64,000 nt of DNA from Ciona savignyi (lineage: Eukaryota; Chordata; Ascidiacea; Phlebobranchia; Cionidae), in assembly GCA_000149265.1 (NCBI GenBank), contig CH002683.1:367404-431403 (forward strand), given 5' to 3'. Positions 59,301 through 64,000 of the stretch are shown one piece after another. The position numbers were made by a program, and so were the translations under genes. A model generated the notes under the pieces. That model was given only the letters and a program-made list of their open reading frames with translations. It was not told the DNA's origin and made no database searches. Each line of letters opens with the position of its first letter. Position 1 is the first letter of the stretch.

Positions 59301-62300
59301 TACTTTTCGAGTTCCGACAAGCTAAATTTATAAAGGGCGGTTTTTTACAAACCAATCCAAGTTTAAGATTAAAAATACAGCCTCGGTTTTACTGCGATTA
59401 CAAGAATATGATTTCGAAATATAACCTGGTAAACTATCTTTACACGGCATGATCACTTTATCGCTCAACGAATGGAGAAAGGCTACGGCTAATAAGTAGG
59501 TGCTTTCCTGATTAAACAAACTCGAACAGTCGCCAGTCAGATACTAAAATATTGCTCTTCAAGTTGTCATTTTAAAATAGCAAAATACATCAAAAACTCA
59601 ATCCTATATACGCGAAAAGTCACACATAAAAGCTGTTAAAGCGTTATACCGATTGTGAAAATCAAATAAAGTTCTAAACCGCAAATGCATCGACTAAAAT
59701 GTCTAGGTGGTCTCTTAAATCAAACTTTAGTTAATATTTTTCCAAGCAGACTTACATTGGTACGTAAAGGTACCAAGTGCCGAACTTCCACTATTACAGT
59801 TCGTTTTATATATCTACCTTAAGGCAGTGGTAAAGCATTCGATTGAGAAAATGCGCGTTCCTTGCGTAGTTCAAGCGCAATCTCGTTCGAGTTTTGCGAA
59901 TACTCAAGCTTTACATGTAAATGTTTGTTCATAAGGTGCGAGCTTTCTGGGTAACTAGTTGCGGTGGCTGATGGCTTAAATGTGGCTGTTGCGCAAAGCC
60001 GATGTTGCGATTGTATTCTATATAAACTCATTGGATAGGTTTTCGTGTTATTAAAAACCTTACCGCAAATCGATAAAATCGATAAAATGCGTTTTTATTA
60101 CTTTTGCTATTAAAAAAAACAATATATCTCCATATATCATTTGTATAGGACCTCACCCTGCAATTCTTATTCTATTTTTGACTTTAATTTCCCACAGAAA
60201 ACGCAGTTGGCTCAACAACCTCCTGTAAAAACAAGACTAATTCCACCTTTCAGGTTTCGTGCAAAGGGTTATGCTCGGCTTGACCTAAAAGCAAAGTTTA
60301 ACCCTTCCGTTTTATATGACCGTGAGCACACGTGACTTTAAGGCTAGAGAACTGCTGATGCGTGACTGTGAAGCGACTGTGTGGGCGAGCACCAAATTAC
60401 TAGCTTACTATACTTTAAGCGAGGGTAAAAATACCCGGACAATTATACTACGTATACAGCACAAAAAATAGTTTTAGAAACTGAGTTGCTATTTTAAGCT
60501 GCGGAATTCTTTGTATTACGAAATGGATTCTTGTAGCATGACACGTCATGTCGAAATATGTCGCGAAACACGATTTCATGAACAAAACTCAATAACGTTT
60601 AATGTATTATTAAATAAGGGTTTATAAATAACAACTAAGTCTTCTTTTATATATTTGATTTATAATCGAAAAAACCGTAAACATACAACAAAGGAAAATG
60701 TAAAAGACTTTTGGTATCGCTTCATAACAAAGTATTTTGTTCCATTGAAATGTGAATTCTAGATTTCCAGCGAACAGCCGACGTCGGTATCTACTTGAAA
60801 TCGAATAAACGCAAGAAAAATGCGAATACTTGCGAAACCCGTTTGGTAAAGTTGCCGTTCCAGGAAGACAACTTTAAAACTACCGATTTTTTTATGTATT
60901 CGGACTAAAAATATACCTTTACAGCTAACTTGCCATATAATCTTTTTAAATGAATCAAAACGATGTCCCTGATAAATTTAAGTCTCCACCACAGAAAACG
61001 TACATCTACGTATATAGACACTTAGGTTTCTGTTTAAAACTAACGCAAAGTTCTCGGCAATAAGATAAATTTGTTTATTTCAGTGTTTTCGTTGTACCCG
61101 AGCATCTTATAGGTAAAACTAAAAAAAGAAAAGTTTGAACAACGGTTCTCAGCGAGTCATCAATTTTAATTTTAAAGTCATAACCTTAATATCGTCAAAT
61201 ATACTGGTCAGTTATACAAAAGGGGCATAAGATTACAACTGTTGACATATCACTATACAAACACGTTTACATGAGAATTTATAGGAGTTATGTATGTTGG
61301 CGGGGCTTACAAATGAATCATACTGAAAGTAGACGCATCTTAAACGCCTTAACATAAAAAAATACCTTTTAAACTGAATGCTTTTTACATAACGGTTTCT
61401 ACAAACGTCGCTACATCGTTGTTAAATGAAACCATTGACGCGGGGCCTCCTTTCGTTCTATATTATTGCGTCATCAATTAGTGATAAATACCTATGCATA
61501 GCAACAGTTAGCTATTATGTCGTCATAATAGGTCTAACTGTTTGCTGCACGCGGGTGACTCAATGAATGAACTGGACTATTTCAGCAAGCGTACGCGCAC
61601 AAATACAAATCATTCCCGTTAAATGCGCACAATAGTTCGAAAATAACCGAACTGATTTTTCCAGTGGTTATTATTTTAGCATGCATTTACTTTGTATAAG
61701 TTTCACGTCACAGCACACAATACCATATCTGGTAAAAATGACAATCGTCCGTACGTGTTATCACTCATTTTAAATTTATGCTATCCGGAAACTTTTATAG
61801 ACTTGCTGCACTTAATTGATGTTCAATAAAATAAACAACTATAAACATCTATTTCGGCTGTCCGTCAGACACTTGTTTTCGAATGGTAACTGTATATTTT
61901 ATCTGATAGATTATTATTTATAACCAACCCAATTTAAAAATACCGTTTTGCAACTGTTATCTCAGTCAGTAGATCAATTTAGATAACCAGACCATGAATT
62001 AAAAAAATTACTCCGCCAATACAAATTGATTTCGTCTCGACTGCGCCAATAAAAATTCGATTTAGCCCTGACGGTGCAGACAAAGCACTTTATTTAGGTA
62101 TAACTCCATCTATGCGACGAACAAACACTAACCTTTCAGTTTGGCAACGGTCCGACCGGCTTGACTGAGCTGAAGAACAAGGGCTTCGACTTCGCGTGCG
62201 TTGACTCGGCACCTGCGTAGTAACACGTCTGCTAATTCGGGTGGAGTTACACAAGTTCGTATTTAGTGCATGGACTTTTGGAAGGGTTACAGCCGAAGTG

Positions 62301-64000
62301 AAGTAGCGGGTTTCGACTTGTGGATTTTGTAAAACCCGATATATGTCGATATACTCGGTACATTTTCTCGCTAATTTTAATCGTACACTGCGGCTTTGTC
62401 ATTTGTTGTTGTAAATACTGTATTATAAAACTCGTATTAGGAAAACAAGCAATTTTTAGCCAGTAAAACTACTGAAGTGTGAAAAGGCGGGAAATTTAAA
62501 ATCACAGCCTTTTTCTTAAATACACAGGTAGCTCTTTCTCTCGCTTGTCCTCACCTTCTTTCTACGACTTCGTTTCTCAGTTCTTCGACAGCAGCTTCGA
62601 CGTCAGACAGCATTTTTTCAGTCATCTTTGCGTCCTCCGAGTAATCGTGTCGCTGGCGGTCAAGTCGAAATCTGCGCATGCGCAATGGACGGTGCTGGGC
62701 GCCAGCGGTTGAGGCAATTATTTGGACCAAGTCTCGGGATTTTTCGTTCACAAGGTCGTTCACCCTCTCCATATGAACCCTCTGTGGTGAAAATCGTACG
62801 TTAGTATATTTTAACTTAACGACGCCGATTTATCGGGAGAGCAAACTGTTGTACCTGCAATCGTATTCTGCCCAACATTTTATATGTATTAGGAATTGGC
62901 TCGTATTCGTTAATAATGCAAACAATTAAATCTAAAAAACTGAAATTTAAAATTGGTTATGTAAGCGAGCACGATCTCATATAAAGCTTTACTGTCGGAG
63001 ACATTTATGTTGCCATTTGATAAATGCTTTCGTTATTACCTGTTGACGTTTTAGATCTGCCATTTGGTCCCTCAATCCGTGAGCAGTTTCTCGCAACTGG
63101 ATGAGTTGCTGAATCATTTCCGATGATGTCATTAAAGCTTGAGTGGAGTGTGACTTTTGGGGGGAATTCCCAACGTGAGTTGGCTTTTGGTGGTAAGGCG
63201 GTTCGGCCACACTGGTCTGCGTACCGTCGGCCTAAAACGGGAAACGTTTTTTTAAATTAATTTCTCAGCCTACTTCCAAAAAAATCTTTGATCGTTTTAT
63301 TACCTATTTTGTGTTTTCCAATTTCTTAAAATGACCATTTTTATTTTTGATTGCTCAATTAAATTTGAGTAAGGTTATATTGTACACTTATTATACTGTT
63401 ATATATATACATTTCCGAGATGACGATTAAAACAATTACTCAAAACAATATTATTAATCATTATAATATGATACATATAACAAAACTTACGCTTGTAATA
63501 ATCGATTCGACCATGCCAGTTAGACTCGCTAGTTGGCGCTCCATGGCCATCACTTTTTTGTTTGTGACGTCACTTCCAGATTTTATTACGCCACCTTCAG
63601 ACTTCGGGGCAGTCAGCGGAAGTGAAGACAATTGTGGATAGTTTTCTTCATTCTTAAAAATAAAAAACGTGTTAAATAAAGCAAAGTGTGGATTTGAGGA
63701 AATCTTACTTTGGATTCCGCCGTTAGATGGCGGTATTGCTCCTCCTGGTCTCTCAGTGCGTCTCTCAATTGGCTGGGTGGAATTGCTTGGGAAGGGAGAG
63801 TGGCAGTTTCGCAGCATTCATAATAAGGAGGAGTGTCGGACTTGAACGCTTCACTGGCGGCAGAAATTCGGTCGGTGACGCGCTCTGTCTGAAAGTACGA
63901 CGGTTCGTTTTCCAATTGCACTTCTGCCGGCTTTTGCGGGGCTGTGGGTACGGGAGTATGACATGGGCGTTGGGCCAAGGATGGTGCGTGTGCCGTTGCC
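53308..64000 (-). CDS. SRCIN1/KIAA1217 (p140Cap/sickle tail)-like adaptor, 3' portion
   Basis: Exons, high to low: 63709 to beyond 64000, 63491-63652, 63040-63231, 62555-62781, 62133-62212, 55948-56107, 55548-55725, 54643-54775, 54023-54412, 53605-53747, 53308-53349. All junctions are GT/AG and in phase; 665 residues are visible. The family links Src signalling, actin and microtubules at junctions and synapses. Hallmarks are the AMERQLASLTGMVESII segment, helical AIP3-like coils (QQLIQLRETAHGLRDQMADL, DVEAAVEELRNEVVER), RVNAREVEALVLQLSQAGRT, and AEEKFVEAEPLRLDEQLKRC. Then come polyproline stretches (ESLPPPPPPMD, HLPPPPSDL), a basic coiled coil (LTEEQRRHFLEQQQMM) and a C-terminus AKSSDV that fits a class I PDZ ligand. 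The 5' end lies beyond the window. Which vertebrate paralogue is closer cannot be told. Confidence 0.82.
56598..56696 (-). other. tRNA-like relic
   Basis: On the - strand TGGCCGAATGGTTAGCGCG resembles a Ser/Leu tRNA A-box arm. GGGTTTAAAACTG, about 50 nt later, resembles a degenerate B box. The acceptor stem does not pair, so this is a pseudogene or SINE head rather than a functional tRNA. Confidence 0.35.
56802..56807 (-). promoter_or_regulatory. Possible polyadenylation signal of the PTB gene
   Basis: AATAAA on the - strand, about 420 bp downstream of the TAA of the nested gene. Confidence 0.4.
57227..58355 (-). CDS. PTB/PID-domain adaptor, two exons, nested in the SRCIN1-like gene
   Basis: Exon 1 is 58174-58355 and exon 2 is 57227-58085 (GT/AG, in phase, 346 residues). 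After a basic N-terminus (MSSPAVQQQSFIKRLRDTPK) a PTB fold begins at GFVCRYLGERTVYTLKPDD. It continues through LKVVVSLTSKEVEIT and, after a Ser/Pro-rich insertion of about 100 residues, HEIAYCVTVPDIPHVFLL, then CRALLFHKKEKAQAVKVALAQQFQIAYLEW. The last block resembles the C-terminal helix of LDLRAP1/FAM43-type PTB domains that bind NPxY tails. The insertion in the fold is long. It lies on the same strand as its host, inside the intron between host exons at 62133 and 56107. It is probably a membrane-receptor adaptor; the ligand is unknown. Confidence 0.78.
58356..62132. other. Intron of the SRCIN1-like gene / upstream region of the PTB gene
   Basis: No exon, clear promoter or intact mobile element was recognised in 3.8 kb. 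There is a 20-bp tandem duplication (58721-58760, ACTTTAGCTCACAATGCA core) and a weak tRNA-like stretch near 59822-59890 (GGCAGTGGTAAAGC, AGTTCAAGCGC). Confidence 0.4.
58721..58760. repeat. 20-bp tandem duplication
   Basis: Two copies of ACTTTAGCTCACAATGCARA lie head to tail in the PTB gene's upstream region. Confidence 0.85.

Noticed and set aside
59819-60031. tRNA-like or coding segment on either strand
   Set aside because: The A-box-like GGCAGTGGTAAAGC is suggestive but the rest cannot fold as a tRNA, and the - strand frame shows no family features.

Overview
The window looks like AT-rich invertebrate chordate DNA, most likely an ascidian tunicate of the Ciona type. This is inference: it rests on short GT/AG introns, replication-type histone genes with stem-loop 3' ends, single-copy KIF14 and SRCIN1/KIAA1217-like genes, and a dispersed tRNA-derived SINE with an (ATCCT)n tail. 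No species-specific marker was found.

Layout. (1) Positions 1-6862 hold most of a large DNA transposon. Two inverted arrays of a 60-bp minisatellite (1-1218 and 4786-6662) flank a frameshifted Mutator-like (MULE) transposase with SWIM, Ulp1-like protease and zinc-finger modules. The layout resembles Foldback/NOF and Phantom elements. (2) Positions 6863-10000 are a histone cluster on +. It starts with an H2A gene cut off by the transposon, followed by intact H3, H2B and H4, each with TATA box, 3' stem-loop and purine-rich downstream element. (3) Positions 10.9-16.5 kb carry an almost full-length L1/Tx1-like LINE inside a small MITE. (4) Positions 17.2-19.6 kb hold a MITE split by a hAT MITE, a second H4 on - with an unusual Y51N change, a relic end of another Foldback element and an H4 pseudogene. 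(5) Positions 20.2-38.8 kb (-) are a 29-exon KIF14 kinesin gene with an assembly gap in one intron. (6) Positions 40.5-52.6 kb (-) are a 16-exon gene for a secreted glycoside-hydrolase-like protein, with apparent single-base indels. (7) Positions 53.3-64.0 kb (-) are the 3' part of a SRCIN1/KIAA1217 (p140Cap/sickle tail)-like gene, with a two-exon PTB-domain gene nested on the same strand in one intron.

At least thirteen SINE copies or relics are scattered through the introns and spacers. Five sit 16-35 bp upstream of splice acceptors. The reconstructed KIF14 frame closes over all 29 exons (4347 nt), which supports that model. The genes share no pathway: the histones package DNA in S phase, KIF14 acts in mitosis and cytokinesis, and the SRCIN1-like and PTB proteins are predicted adaptors.
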